DNA of 64,000 nucleotides from Microvelia longipes. Its lineage: Eukaryota; Arthropoda; Insecta; Hemiptera; Veliidae. Positions 22,860-34,703 of the stretch are shown piece by piece. The DNA is taken from the NCBI GenBank assembly GCA_018340805.1, contig JACMZG010000008.1, forward strand, positions 25,856,967 to 25,920,966, in the 5' to 3' direction. The translations under genes were made by a program, and so were the position numbers. The number at the start of each line of letters is the position of its first letter. Positions within the stretch are counted from its first letter, which is position 1. The notes beneath the pieces were generated by a model. It was not told the origin of the DNA and did no database searches. It saw only the letters and a list, made by a program, of their open reading frames with translations.

Positions 22860-24859
22860 ATTTTGAATTCGTAGACGCAAAATTTCAATAATTTCATGAA
22901 TTTGCACAATACTGTAATATTAATATGTGTTCGGTATTATGTCTTTTTAAGTTATATTAACCTTTGTTTAGTACTTAAGGTATTACACTCTATCCTTTTT
23001 ATGTATAAAAAATAATTCAAGACAAAGCATATTAGATATTAAGAATATAAGAGCATACCAAGATGCTCTTAAGAGTCTTTGTATTTAAATATTTTGAGAT
23101 ATTTCATCATCAAAGAGTCTTTTGACTCTGCCTTTCTCAGTTGAAAATATGCATGTAATATTTTGGAATCCTGGTTCTAAAGTAGACAACTTAGTTCTCA
23201 TCTTACATTGTAAAAATTATTTAATATTTTTATATAAACTACTCGCAAACTTCACTTAACTTTTCCTCTTAAAAAAAGAAAATACATTTTTTTTATAATA
23301 ATAAAAAATAGTTCATCATTAGCTGCTGCGCTCTGGGTAAATGCAAATCTTCTTCTATATTTATATATCATTTATAAAGAAAAAGAGAAGAGAGAAAGAT
23401 AGTAGCAAATAAAGTTGCTACTTGGTCATAAAAAGGCGACTGTTAATACGTGACAGTAAAATATTATATTTAGTATTTAGTTTAGACGTCTTGGGAAGGA
23501 GCCATTAAAGGTTTATAACACATCATATTTTTAATATTCTAGGTAATAATCAAATAACGCTACACAGCTACAAGAAGTTGCAATATTCTGATAGTAGGAG
23601 TTGATATTTTTTTCTGTATTTTCTCTGGAAATCACCATTTTTTGTTGCCAACCACTCTGCTTCTCCTCGCTGTTATATAGCGTCTTTTAAGTATTAGCTA
23701 GACATTAAAGAGACAATGTCATATTGATATGATGTGTTATAAACTTTTAAATAACACTACGAGAAAGAATATTTGCTTCTTTCCTACAAGCCTTAGAACT
23801 CCTACAAAATATATAGAATGAATTTTAAATTTTTACTGTCGCTCTATCCAGTGACACGAACTTTTCATTTTTTATCTTTTACTCTTCGTTTCAACTCTGC
23901 ATGCCATTGTTTCTCCTTATTCTCAACTTTTACTACACACAGCAGTGGTCCTGATCGTACTATTAGGCCCAGATAGGAGGTATCTTTTTCCATAAAATGT
24001 TTTACCCAGACTTATGATGTCATAAACTTATTTTAGTTTGTTTGGCATTACTATAAAATACTCTTAAAGTGTGGGCCATAATCAGACATAATAGAGGTAG
24101 CTAAAACAAATCCACTAAACTATTAATTGCCTTGGTAATTTTATTGTAGCCCTAGCCGTCGTACGAAATGTAAGCAGTATATCCGTCCACTTGGCGCTTT
24201 TATCTTTTTTCGAAACGTAACCCGTTTAGAAAGCCGCTTCTTCCCTTATGCCCTATTAGTTATTACATATGTTATTTGCTTAAAGTCAATGTTATATTAG
24301 TGAAGACAGGATTTCGGTACCAATTACAGTAAAATAAAGTTTGATCGTTTCGATTTCAAGACAATATGATTTAGCATAGCAGAGCAATATGTAAAATAAG
24401 ATTAAAATTATAATAAATAAAACTAAATATTGTAGTAAATAATAAGGTAAAGAAAGTAAATTGTTATAAAAAGATATTGAAGATTGAATATTACAATAAT
24501 AGGATAGAAATATAAAAACAAATATCAAAATATTATTATAATAAGATAGAAATATAAAAGTGAATTCTCTAAATATTATTATATCGTTGCAGAAGACTTA
24601 TTCTGCAACAATATAATATCCTACAAACTTAGTTTGTTAAAATCTAAAGAATTAATAAATTTAGAAAAATTATAAAACATTTGAAAATTTGTTGAGCTCC
24701 AAGAGAATTCTCTTGTGACATGACTTTATATTAAATGGATAGTTAAAAAAACATGTTCCCATCTTGGTGGAGTAACTCAATTACAGATGTATGATGGATC
24801 TTTAATGATTTTGAAACGTTAATGAGAGCTTGAGTTAGTTTGTATATTATGGGTGTATT
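22860..24859. other. AT-rich non-coding stretch
   Basis: No gene is supported. Near 24573-24620 an inverted repeat has GTTGCAGAA and TTCTGCAAC arms with AT-rich extensions. A short direct duplication of GATAGAAATATAAAA lies at about 24504 and 24546. The 78-codon hydrophobic frame at 24292-24528 reflects AT-rich composition. Confidence 0.5.
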
Positions 24860-25450
24860 TGTTTTTGATCTGCTCTCAACTGTAGAAAAAATTCGCTTTA
24901 TTCATAGTCTTTTTTCTGAGTTTGTCTATATTTTTCCAGTTTTGTAAACCTATATCATAGCTCAGCCGTTTTAACGTCGATTTAGGAATTCTATTATATA
25001 CAGAGCATTCACTGAAAGAGTTGAGTGAGGCTTCTTTGGCTAACTCATCAGCTTTTTCATTACAATCAATACCAGAATAACCTTTATCCATGTTATTTCG
25101 ACATATGAACCCTGTCTTAATAGTTGTATTAGCAATGACCTACATGATTCTGCTAGAGGATAGTGGCAAGCTTGGATTTTTATGCAACTTATTTGAGACT
25201 TAAGTATCTGAATAAATAATGATTTTGTCACTTAGTAATATATTCGATGTCATCCAAAGAAGTGCTCTCTCAATACCTAGGAGTTCTGCTTGATTATTAA
25301 AGCTATTTTTGGAGACTTAAAATTTTGGAAAGATGACGTTTAGGTTTCTAAAAAGTACAATTGCCGCTCCTACTCCATTCCCATTTCTAAGTCCATTAGC
25401 GAACATGCTAACATTAGCTTTAATAATATTATTGATGACGCAGAGTTTTC
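24860..25450 (-). pseudogene. LINE RNase H domain relic
   Basis: Minus-strand segments in order: GNGVGAAIVL (first beta strand, about 25380), NNQAELLGIERALLW (25290-25250), DKIIIYSDT (about 25215), and GIDCNEKADELAKEA (25075-25030), the conserved C-terminal RNase H block. They lie in at least two frames with an in-frame stop, so the domain is dead. RNase H of this kind occurs at the C-terminus of I, LOA and some Jockey-group LINEs. The N-terminal side runs into the Copia relic, with which it shares strand. Confidence 0.8.
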
Positions 25451-25538
25451 TTAAACGAATAATTTTAATAGACTTAACAAAAATTATAATAAAATAATAT
25501 TTAATGTCACTTGGTTGCCAATACTGACACCCCTTCTC
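25451..25538 (-). other. Putative Copia polypurine tract and LTR start
   Basis: Right after the end of the Copia RNase H frame, the minus strand reads GAGAAGGGG followed by TGTCAGTATTGG. A purine tract followed by TGT is the usual boundary between internal region and 3' LTR. Only about 80 bp remain before LINE RNase H sequence begins, so the LTR is truncated or replaced. Confidence 0.4.
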
Positions 25539-27231
25539 AACCAAGTACACCAAGTGCTTCTCTATGCCTAATAAACTTCGTATGGGACAGAGCTTTTGTT
25601 GATGTGTCCGCTGGTTGTTCGACAGTAGGAAGATGTTTTAAGTATATTTTTCCATCTTGGACAGCTTCTCTAATGAAGTCGTACTTCACGTCTAGGTGTT
25701 TCATACGACGGTGATCTTTTGGGTTGTTGGCTATTGCAATAGCAGCTGCATTGTCTTCAAATATTGTAGTTAGAGTTATATTTGAGACGTTTAATTCAGT
25801 ATGTACTTTCTGGATCCATAGGCATTCGCAAATTCCTGATGCAAGTGCCACCTACTCCGCCTCAGTGCTGAAAGTGCTGATGTTGTCTGTTTTCTTGTAG
25901 ACCAGCTGATGGTACAGCCGAACACTTTACATAAATACCCAGATTTTGACTTTCTGCTATCTTTGTCACTAGCCCAATCTGATTCTACCAATCTGGTCTT
26001 GATGTTAACATAAGATACATGATGCAACCAACTAGTTCACGATATGGTTTGTCTGTTTTATAAACCATCTTGATTTTTATATAAGTAATTTCCCAGTTTT
26101 TCTTCCACTGGTACATTTTTAGGATTGCAGTCAGACATACCAAATCTCTCAAGCAACTTCTTTATATACTGAGTTTGAGATATCTTTATTGTGCCTTCGT
26201 CTTTATTTCTATCGACTTTAAAACCTAAGAAACTTGTCAGGTGACCCATGTCAGACATTTTGAACTCTTTTAAGAATTGCTGTTAAATTTGATTTATAAG
26301 ATCTAAACTTTCGTAAATCAACAACAAATCGTCAACAAAAACTAAAATTATAAATATTGATTTCCTGAAAAATGTAATATATAAACAATAGTCACATTCA
26401 GTGCGTTTAAATTTTAACTCATTCACAACAAAATTATTGAACTTAATGTTCCAAGCTCTAGGTGCTTGTTTAAGCCCATAAAGAGATCTAACTAGCCTAC
26501 ATACCTCCCCCTTCTCACTTTGACTAACATTCAGACCATTAGGGATTTTCATATACACTGTTTCCTCAAGTATCCTGTTAAGAAAAGCTGTTTGAAAATC
26601 CATTTGATGAATTTCAAGATCAAAGTGATTAGCATAAGCAAAGATTATTGTTACTGTTTCCAACTTAAATTCTGGGGAGTAGGTTTCATGATAGTCAAAC
26701 CCTTCTTTTTGCGAGTAACCTTTGGCGACTAACCGGGCTTTGTATTTTGTAACACTACCATCAACATCTCTTTTTACTTTAAAAACCCACCGAGAACCTA
26801 TAGTTTTTCTATCGGGAGGAAGATCAGTTAAAACCCAAATGTTATTTTCCTCTAAAGATTAAAGTTCACTCTCTACCGCTTCAAGCCACAGATTTATATC
26901 CTCTCTATTATTCAAATCTTTTAATTCTTTTGGTAGATCTTCGACATAGCTTTCAGCCGATTGAGCGTACGCAGAGCAACTAGTATAAGAACTATTATAC
27001 CAGTCAGGTTTCTTTCTTATCCTACTACTTTGTCTTAATTTATTTCCTTTATTTTCCTCTATCTTCAATATTAGAGTTTACTACTTCAATATCACAAAGT
27101 TTATTATTATTTTTATCCAAATCTTCATCATTACTTAGGTTTATAGCGTTTGCTTTAGCTAGCCTTGACCTAGACTTACATTTTCCTGTGTTTTTACGAC
27201 CTGTTTTGTACCAACAATTCATTTGCTTCAT
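25539..27231 (-). pseudogene. Copia (Ty1) pol relic: linker, reverse transcriptase, RNase H
   Basis: Minus-strand frames in order. 27231-26859 is the basic linker after integrase, with SSRIRKKPDWY and ESYVEDLPKEL. 26663-26283 is reverse transcriptase with MDFQTAFLN, GEVCRLVRSLYGLKQAPRAW and the catalytic FVDDLLL box. 26258-26058 continues the thumb (GHLTSFLGFKVDR, ISQTQYIKKLLERF). 26027-25537 is RNase H (ESDWASDKDSRKSKSGYL, CTISWSTRKQ, DNAAAIAIANNP, RMKHLDVKYDFIRE). The frame changes at least four times; gag, protease and integrase are absent upstream. The YVDD-like box survives as FVDD, but the element cannot encode a continuous polyprotein. Confidence 0.93.
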
Positions 27232-28989
27232 TTGCTATGAATGAGATCATTTTTTTGGCGTATTCGTAACACTTAGGATTTTGATGCATTAAAACTTATT
27301 ATTTTTGACGAGATTGATCTTCTACTGGATGAAGGCTATGATTTCCTATGACACTTAAAGATAATCCATTTCTTCCTTATATTTATTAAAAGTAAATATA
27401 TCCATTAAAATCATATATGTATCCACTTAGCGTTCATGATTATTCAATGCTTAACTAAAGTTATGTAGTAGTTCATACAGTATGGGTGGGAGCGCGGGAC
27501 ACAGTAGACCAACTCACCCGAAGGTGTTTTAGATGGGTTTGTTTTTTTGGTTCGCTGTTTTTCCACTGGAGCAGGTCAATTTACCTTGTTCCGCATATAT
27601 AAAATAATTATTTTTTCATTTTAAGATTAAAATTATTTAAAAGAGACTTTTAACAATCTTAAAAACTGTGTTAATTATTTTAGGTGTAAAATTTTCATAA
27701 AATTAAATAAAAATATATATTATGTGTGCAGTAGGTGAATCAAGGAGAAAACTAGTGCTCGGGCGGTAGTATTTTAGGACCACCTCGAACCATGGAATCT
27801 GATCACTGTGCCCCTACCCCTATATGAATTGCACATCACTTTCTGCTTAACATTTACTGACCCTGCATAACCTACATGAATCCGTGACTCTCATTCTGTC
27901 AGTACGGGACAAGGAAACATTTGTGCTTTACCTTAAGTTTTTTGACAGTTAATACACACTTGACTTTATGAACGTTTATTTTCTCACTTCCTTCCACCGA
28001 CCCTGAAATTTTGCACTTTTAATTGCCGTTCTTCACTACTATGTATGGTTAACAAAAATGCATTTCATTATCAGCATTAATTCTGTATATCATAATTGTA
28101 TGTATATCAGCATTGTTTCTTTATCATAATGTAAACAAAGCTGGTATTTTGACTAATGCATTTGAAAATTCGCTTTTATTGTGGTAATATGTTTACCACT
28201 TATATAAACTAGTAATATAATAAACACATACAGGAAAACAACAATATGACCGCAAAGCGGCTCCCAGCGCCTACGCCGCACAGAGGCCGAGGCGTGGAGC
28301 ACCGAGACGCCTGAGCGTTTAATTATTTTGTTTGATTGTACTCTTTCATCGTATTAATTGTACTCTATCCCTTTTGTTGTTTAATATTTTAAAGAATATG
28401 TTGTAATACTCTGTTATATCACATTTTATTGAATAAACGTTTCTTTGTTACCGGGTAATCCTGAAGTCTTATAAGGAACAAAGAGGTCTTTGTCCACGGC
28501 TATACTTTAATTACCTGTGATCGGTTTTAAGATAAAGATACAATGCTATACTGATTGATAAATAATGGAAAATATTAGTGGCAGAGCCTACTAATATTTC
28601 CTTTAGCTTTCGATTGGTTCATTTCTGTATCTTATAAATTTTGTTGGTCTATTAAATTGTTTATGTTTCCGGGATAAACCATGGAGGCATTGTCCATCCT
28701 AAAATTTTTGTTGCTTGTTTTAAAAATAAAGTTAAAATAAAAGTAAAACCATATACGGTCTGGTACTTCAAGAAAACCCCCAAGAGGTCTTAAAATAAAA
28801 ATGTCTGGGTCGCTGCGCTCGCCAATTTATAATTTGTCACGTGCTCCTACAAAATGAGGAACTGTGGACAATTGTTTTAATTATTATAAGCAAATAATAA
28901 TTTAATATTCTAGTAAAACAGGAAAATGTGAGTACCTGTTTTGCGAATTAATTAGACCATCATTCAAAATCTAACAAAATGCTAAGCCC
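27232..28989. other. Non-coding stretch with a small GC-rich island
   Basis: No recognised gene. At 28244-28318 a GC-rich island of about 75 bp interrupts AT-rich DNA and contains a 23-codon ATG frame that I do not regard as a gene. At 28567-28601 GGAAAATATTAGT and ACTAATATTTCC form a hairpin. AATAAACG near 28431 could be a polyadenylation signal of an unrecognised LTR. Confidence 0.45.
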
Positions 28990-29085
28990 GCAAAACTTGT
29001 ACATGTATAGTGTATAAGAATTGGGTCGCGGGGTATTTACCTTCAAATATTTTGGGTCGCGGATCAAAAAGGTTGAGAAACGCTG
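28990..29085 (-). mobile_element. Possible hAT-type element terminus
   Basis: Read on the minus strand from 29085: CAGCGTTTCTCAACCTTTTT, then GATCCGCGACCC. A CAG.G..TCTCAAC start followed by a CGCGACC block is typical of terminal inverted repeats of some hAT transposons. I did not find the opposite terminus, so this is a candidate only. Confidence 0.4.
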
Positions 29086-29139
29086 ATATAGAGTACATAA
29101 AACTAGACGTAAACAAGAGTACATAAACAAAATTACAAA

Positions 29140-29410
29140 AATCAGGTACGGGGTGTCTCTGAACTTTTCATAACCTTATTGGATTTGCTAAAATTTTAAT
29201 TATATCGCATTCATTACGCTCATCCTTACTACTTCGGGCTTGCTTCGCTCGTCCTCAGAATAGGGTAATCGCGTAATCTATATTGCCGTACGTGTTTATG
29301 CACATACAGCAGAAAAATCAATATTATTCCAAGCGGTCAACCTTCCGGGTTCTTACTACGCTCGATGCTACTTATCTTAAGTGATTCAATAAAAACTCTA
29401 GATATACTTT
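29140..29410 (-). mobile_element. 5S-like / GAGCG-tail element, copy 4 (no DR-A)
   Basis: On the minus strand: AAGTATATC, TTGAATCACTTAAG, ATAAGTAGCATCGAGCG, then GGTTGACCGCTTGGAATAAT (about 29405-29324, 5S-like). Next comes CTGAGGACGAGCGAAGCAAG (about 29268-29249), a second weaker motif (GGATGAGCGTAATGAA, about 29230), and an end near ACCCCGTACC (about 29158-29149). The DR-A module seen in copies 1-3 is missing, so the 5S-like part plus tail may move independently. Confidence 0.6.
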
Positions 29411-30068
29411 CTTTCGTTTTCGACGGGTACTTATTATAGTTAAATGGACGTACTTGTAAGAATATTAAACTCCAGCGAATTATTTCGATTTTTAAATTTA
29501 AAAAACGTATTGTATTTTTTGATATTTTTTTTTCTCTCGTTTTATTTATTTAGTGCCGCTTAATGGCAAAAAATCAAATAAACCCTATATGAAATAGAAA
29601 AAGTTTGAAAAATGCAGAAAACGTTTTCTTATTTCGGCGTTTTATTAATTCTCAATCTCTTTTTTAACATCCTTTTAAATTAGCATCATGAATAAACTAA
29701 AAAGAACAGTTAAAGAAAAAAATCACGAGAAACAAAAATTAGAAAAACAAAGGGGCATTCAAAATCGTGTTAAAACAAATTGAAGTTTTTTCCTTTATTG
29801 AATGGCTTTCTAAAAACGTCATTATTATTCTTATTAACTTTTTAAAAGGAAAAATAAAAAACTCGTAGTCTTTATTTTAGATTTAGTTAAAAAATTAATG
29901 GAAAAGAAAACTACTATCTTGAAATATTGTTTTTAGTTTGTGTTTTGTATTTTCCTTATAGATTTAATCTTGACATTCTTAGTTTATTATTTTTAAAAAA
30001 TTTTATTAATTGCTAACCCATTTGGATTTTATTGAAGTTTTCCTTGGTTTTGGCTCTTTATAATAACT
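29411..30068. other. AT-rich non-coding stretch
   Basis: No gene found between the 5S-like repeat and the Gypsy relic. Confidence 0.5.
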
Positions 30069-31908
30069 CCACCACCTTACGCCTCGGAGACAGCATCCTT
30101 ACAAATACAACAAAGAGAAGAGAGCAGAAATAGCTAAGCCAGTCCGGGAATTGAAAGCTGATGGATTGATCAAGCCTTGGTCAAGTCCAGTAGTGTTCGT
30201 CAAGAAGAAGAACGTAGAGTTCAGGACGTGCGTCGATTATGGACACGTTAACGATGTAAACGAAGACAATGCTTACCCGATGCCCAGCTTGCGAGAGCAG
30301 CTACATATTCTGGGAGAATCACGCTACTAATCACGCTACGACTTGAGATCGAACTTCGATCTCAAGTCTGGGTTTTGGCAGGTGGAAATCCTCGACCAAC
30401 CACTGCTTTCTCTACCCTTATCGGGTTGTATGAGTTTGTTGTCATGCCTTTTGGGTTTAAGGGTAGTTCTACCTCCTTTCAGAAGCTCACAGAAGAGATT
30501 CTGCGAGCGTATATAGTGCATTTTGCAAAGGTCTACACTACATGGATGATTTCATCGTATACAGCAAGACGTGGCAGGGTCATCTGTACCACATCTGTTT
30601 GGTGTTGGAGCGTCTTATTCAGCACCACTTGACATGCAAAATCAGCAAATACAGTATTGGAGCTCAACAAATAGAATTTCTAGAATTTCTACTCCAAAGA
30701 ATAAGAATAGAATACGGCTTTTTCTGGGATTGCACCCAATGCTGGAAAGCCAAAAATTCATTCTAATAAAAGACAACATTGCTCTTACCTGGATGATCAA
30801 GAATAAAGATGTTAACAGTAAGGTCTACCGATAGTTTCTGTCCCTCATGGTTAATCAATTTGAGCTTCAGCACTGATTAGGAAAATTTAATCCAGCCGCC
30901 GATGCCTTGTCAAGAGCGCCAGTGGGTAAGGCTTAAGACGAACTCCTGGATGTGATGACGCCACCCAAGAAACGCACCGCCAAGGCTACGAATCTTTGCG
31001 GCGAATACGCAAGAGTTTTCCGATATTTTAGATAAGGTTGCAGCGGAGCAAGACCGAGACCCCGATCTCAGGAAAATCTAACATTGGTTAAAAGAAGGGA
31101 CTTCCCTAGGTACGCCCGGCAAAGGGGAACCTGGCAGAAACACTGTTACCTAATAATGAAGGAAAGTATTTATTATGAGGATGACCACGAACCACGGTTG
31201 TACGCACCCTCTCATTTGACAGAAGAGTCGTTAAAGAGGTACCACGGTCACCTACTTGCAGGTCGTCCCGGATGCCAAGAGACAATTTATGCTCTGAGAA
31301 GACGCGTTTACTGGCCAGGCATGGCGATCATGTGATACTTGTACGATAAACAAAGCCCTCACTGGCTAACCTCGTGCGCCGTTAGTTCCGTGGAAAACTC
31401 AAGATGGGAAGTAGGGGCCGTCGATCTAATGGGTCCGTACTCTCGATCTAGATCCGGAAAAACAAATCTGTTGTTTATACTGATGTTCACAGCCGATAGG
31501 TTGACGCTTTCCCCATAACCACTATGACCTCTGGAAAGATCATCAAACTCTTAGAGATGGAAGTATTTTCACGCTTCGGTTATACCAAGGCTATCCTGAG
31601 CGACAAGACAAACAAAACAAAGATCAATTGTTCAATTTGACGACCCGGGGACATGTCAGGTAGTCCTCACGCTCGTTCCTTTGCGTCAGGGGATCAGGTG
31701 TTGGTAAGGAATCACCCTTAATCCGACAAGACCAAAGGCTTCCACGCGGGTTTCGCGCCTAAGTATAAAGGGCCTTTCGTCATATTACAGAGGACCGGTA
31801 TAAATACGTACCTGGTGGATCTTGAAGGAGAACGCTCTGCAAAGCTATGTAGGGACGATCTAAAAAGGTTTTTCCCGCGCGGGCAAGGCTCTGACATTGT
31901 TATAAATT
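30069..31908 (+). pseudogene. Gypsy (Ty3) pol relic
   Basis: Segments in order. 30080-30330 is the start of reverse transcriptase (QHPYKYNKEKRAEIAK, ADGLIKPWSSPVVFVKKKN, CVDYGHVNDV, NAYPMPS). 30360-30530 is the palm (TAFSTLIGLYEFVVMPFGFK). 30540-30700 has the catalytic YMDD box followed by FIVYSKTWQGHLYHICLVLE. After a deletion of the thumb and most of RNase H come DNIALTWMIKNKDVNSKVYR and FNPAADALSRAP (30770-30920). 31084-31335 is the integrase zinc finger (RYHGHLLAGRPGCQET, RRRVYWPGM), and 31410-31500 the first integrase aspartate (VDLMGPYSRSRSGKTNLLF). The core is then deleted up to a C-terminal tail (KYKGPFVILQRTG, 31760-31908). Several stops and frame changes. It is more GC-rich than its flanks. 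Confidence 0.93.
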
Positions 31909-32285
31909 GATTCGTTTCTTTGATCTTAGAGTTGTGTTAGTCTTTATTTAAATCAATAGCTAGATGTGACGTGTAAGTGTTAGTGTAGTGAAATTCATAA
32001 TAATCTTAGTAAGATATCCCATTGTGTTCCTTTCTTGAGTTTTTTTTATACTAATCTTATATATGAGATGAGCCCATGGGTCTCTCTTCTTTTTTTCCTC
32101 TTTTTGTTTGATTCTTTGATAGTTACGCTCTACAGGCAAGCCCTGCCGTAACACTTACGTAATTTCAGTATCAGGTTCCTATTTTAGTTAAAGTCTTTAG
32201 TTAGTTGATAGATAGTGTTTAAGCTTTGAAGAACAGATTTCTTTTTTTTAAGTAATTTTAGTTGTAACTTTAGTTTTCCTTTGTT
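31909..32285 (+). other. Region after Gypsy pol, possible LTR
   Basis: Non-coding. It follows the integrase tail directly and begins near TTGTGTTAGTC, which could be the start of a 3' LTR. No second copy was found by eye, so an LTR cannot be confirmed. Confidence 0.3.
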
Positions 32286-33950
32286 ATGTCGGATGATAAG
32301 GATCATTCGTCTTTTAAGAGAGCGCGGGCTGCGCATGACGAAACAGCTCGAAACAACAAGAAAATAATTTTCTTAGTGAGTGAGGAAGATCTTCTTCTGT
32401 ATCGACCGGGTTCCTCTGGTGTGTGGACCAGGGCAGTTAGGGTTTGTAGCACGGCTGATGGGGTGAAGCAGTCGGATGGGATGGAGCACCAGGAAGGCTC
32501 AAACAAAACTTTGAGGGCTCAGATTGGGTGTCTAGTCCCGTCCCACTAGACCTGGCTCCCTCCGTCTTTGTCACGGCCCACTGGAAACGCCCCGGCTCCG
32601 CAGGCCTCTAGGGATCCTCGTTTGAGCAGGGAGGTTAAGGGAAGTATTTGAGGAAATTAAATTCTCGGAGAATGAAGGAGACGCTGAACCACTAAGGGTC
32701 CTGAGTTGGGTGCGGGGGTAAGGCCCCATATGGTGATTTTAAGTTGGAGTTATCTACATGGAACCCTATATTAGGTCTGATAGGTACGAATACCTATCAG
32801 AACCAGTGGCGTAAGAAGTGCGGCCCTGTGGGAAAAGATAATCAAGAGACTATCAGCCAGGTGATGAGCGTTAGGGAATGTCACACATCGTGCAGCTCAA
32901 ACCGAAGTGGCTTAAGTTAAGAAGGCAGCTAGAACTCATTCTATCGCTGGTCGTTTGAGCTTAGAGAAGATTTCCTTGCCAGGCCCGTCGAGAGGACGCA
33001 ACGGAATCAACCATGGGAACACCAAACGACCGTCAACCGCCCCTTAAAAGGAACAGCATGATGATTCAATATTAAAGGTGTCTGCCGCCACAGCAAGGTA
33101 ACTACCATTAGCCACTGGTAGTAGTCGGCCTCCGATTGCCGCGACGAAAGCAGTGTTCTGCTGCCGACAATAAGGGACCGGCTACCGCCCCAGAAAAGAA
33201 ACAGCCTATGGTTTCAGAAAGAAAGGCGTTAGCCGCCACGTTAAAACAACTAACTTCTCCTACTGCCTCAATGTCAAGGCTGACAGCTACCTCCAGGAAG
33301 CAGCCTCCTGCTGATGTTAAACAGCCAACTCCCGTTTCTAAGAAACAATTACCTTCTGCAGCGAGAGGACAACCGGTCATTATAAAAACAGCCACAGATG
33401 GCTTCAAGAAAAGAGCTGCCACTCTGCACATTAAAGCAGACAGGTACCACTCATGACAGGGATCCGTCAGCAGCCACCCTGAAGAAGCCAACCCCTTCAG
33501 TAACCAGTGCCAAACGGCCATCTACCGCCCGAGGAGAAGTTTACCTTCGGCCTCGAGGAACCTGCCCTTAATCTCTGATAAGAAAAAGCCTCCTGCTGCT
33601 AAGAAGGGTAAGGATACGACCAACAACTTTAAAAAGGAAACCAACGCCAACCTCGTAGCAGGAACTAAAGAAGAGGAAAGAGGTGGGAACGGTTCCAGGC
33701 AGTATAAAAGCCCCGAATAATTCAAAGGAGGAATCGGTGATTTGTCATGAGATAGCATCCACCTCCTTCTTGGCCCCTCAGGATAACGGAGGGCCGTGCT
33801 GAAAGAGACTCAAGCAGGACGAGGTTTTAGACATCCCACTGGAACTCGAGGAGGCTCTTCTCAGCTCTCCCGACGGCGCTGAGAGTACTGATAAGCCGGA
33901 CCTCTATCATTGCGTTAATGAAGGACCTCTTCGGGATATCGGAGAGTGAA
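32286..33950 (+). pseudogene. Unrecognised GC-rich coding-like remnant
   Basis: Starts at ATG 32286 (MSDDKDHSSFKRARAAHDE, 87 codons, basic and charged). A Lys/Pro/Ala-rich low-complexity part follows (33136-33456, repeated KKQ and RKQP motifs, 106 codons, with similar sequence continuing to 33720). It ends in an acidic segment (DEVLDIPLELEEALLSSP) closed by a stop at 33950. Base composition differs sharply from the surrounding DNA. No zinc knuckle, protease or polymerase motif is visible. It may be the gag or first open frame of a retroelement related to the preceding Gypsy relic. The 137-codon frame on the opposite strand (33108-33521) is a shadow of the same skewed composition. Confidence 0.4.
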
Positions 33951-34549
33951 GATCTTTGAGTTTTATTACAAGTCTATCATTATTTTTTTTTTTTAAGAAT
34001 ACTATATTAGTTTGTAATTTTTTTCCCTTTTGTTTTAAGTTCTTGCATTTTTTGTTAAAAAAATTATTGAGTATGGGTGATCTAGCTTGTAAGCCTGGAC
34101 AGCTAAGCCAGTGACTGGGGCCAGTATTAGTACTTAAAAAACCTTTGCACACACTGAGTTCTCTTTTCGCTTAGCACTTAGAACCTTTGTCAATCATGGT
34201 TTCCTTTTTGCCTTTGTACTGATATCCTTGTCTGGCCTATTTCACTGTGGAAACTATCACTGTCACAAAGTTATTTTGTATTTTTTTATTATTTATTTCT
34301 TTTAGTTATTGGCCAAGTATTAAACTCAGCTTTTTAAGTTCAGTGTTTTGTCACTTTACCTCTTATTTTTTAGTGACTGGCGACCGTAGATAGGTTTGTT
34401 AACCCCATGGTTGGACTTAGTTAAAGTCCCCTTTGGTGTTGTTCCGCACAGTCATTCTGAGATCTTATTGTTCTAGACGCTTGTTGCTGGGCGTCCCGGA
34501 CTGTCAGCGGATGTCAATATGACTAGCTTGTATTTTAATTTTTCGTTTT
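33951..34549. other. Non-coding stretch with a possible primer-binding site
   Basis: At 34378-34387 TGGCGACCGT resembles the start of primer-binding sites found just after 5' LTRs of some Gypsy elements. If so, the preceding few hundred bases would be LTR, but no matching second copy was identified and no gag follows. Confidence 0.3.
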
Positions 34550-34703
34550 CATCAATAAGTCATGTACTCATATAGTTTTCATCTAAAAGTCATATACTCA
34601 TACAGTTTTCATCTATACGAGTAAGTCGTGTATTCATATAGTTTTCATCTATAAGTCGTGTACTTGTATAGTTTCCATCTATAAGTCTTGAACTCATATC
34701 GTT
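34550..34703 (+). repeat. Minisatellite, about 30-bp unit, 5 copies
   Basis: Five diverged units of CATCTATAAGTC, then TACTCATATAGTTTT. One unit is about six bases longer. Confidence 0.9.

Noticed and set aside
33108..33521. 137-codon minus-strand frame
   Set aside because: Antisense of the Lys/Pro-rich remnant on the plus strand; its length is explained by GC-rich composition.
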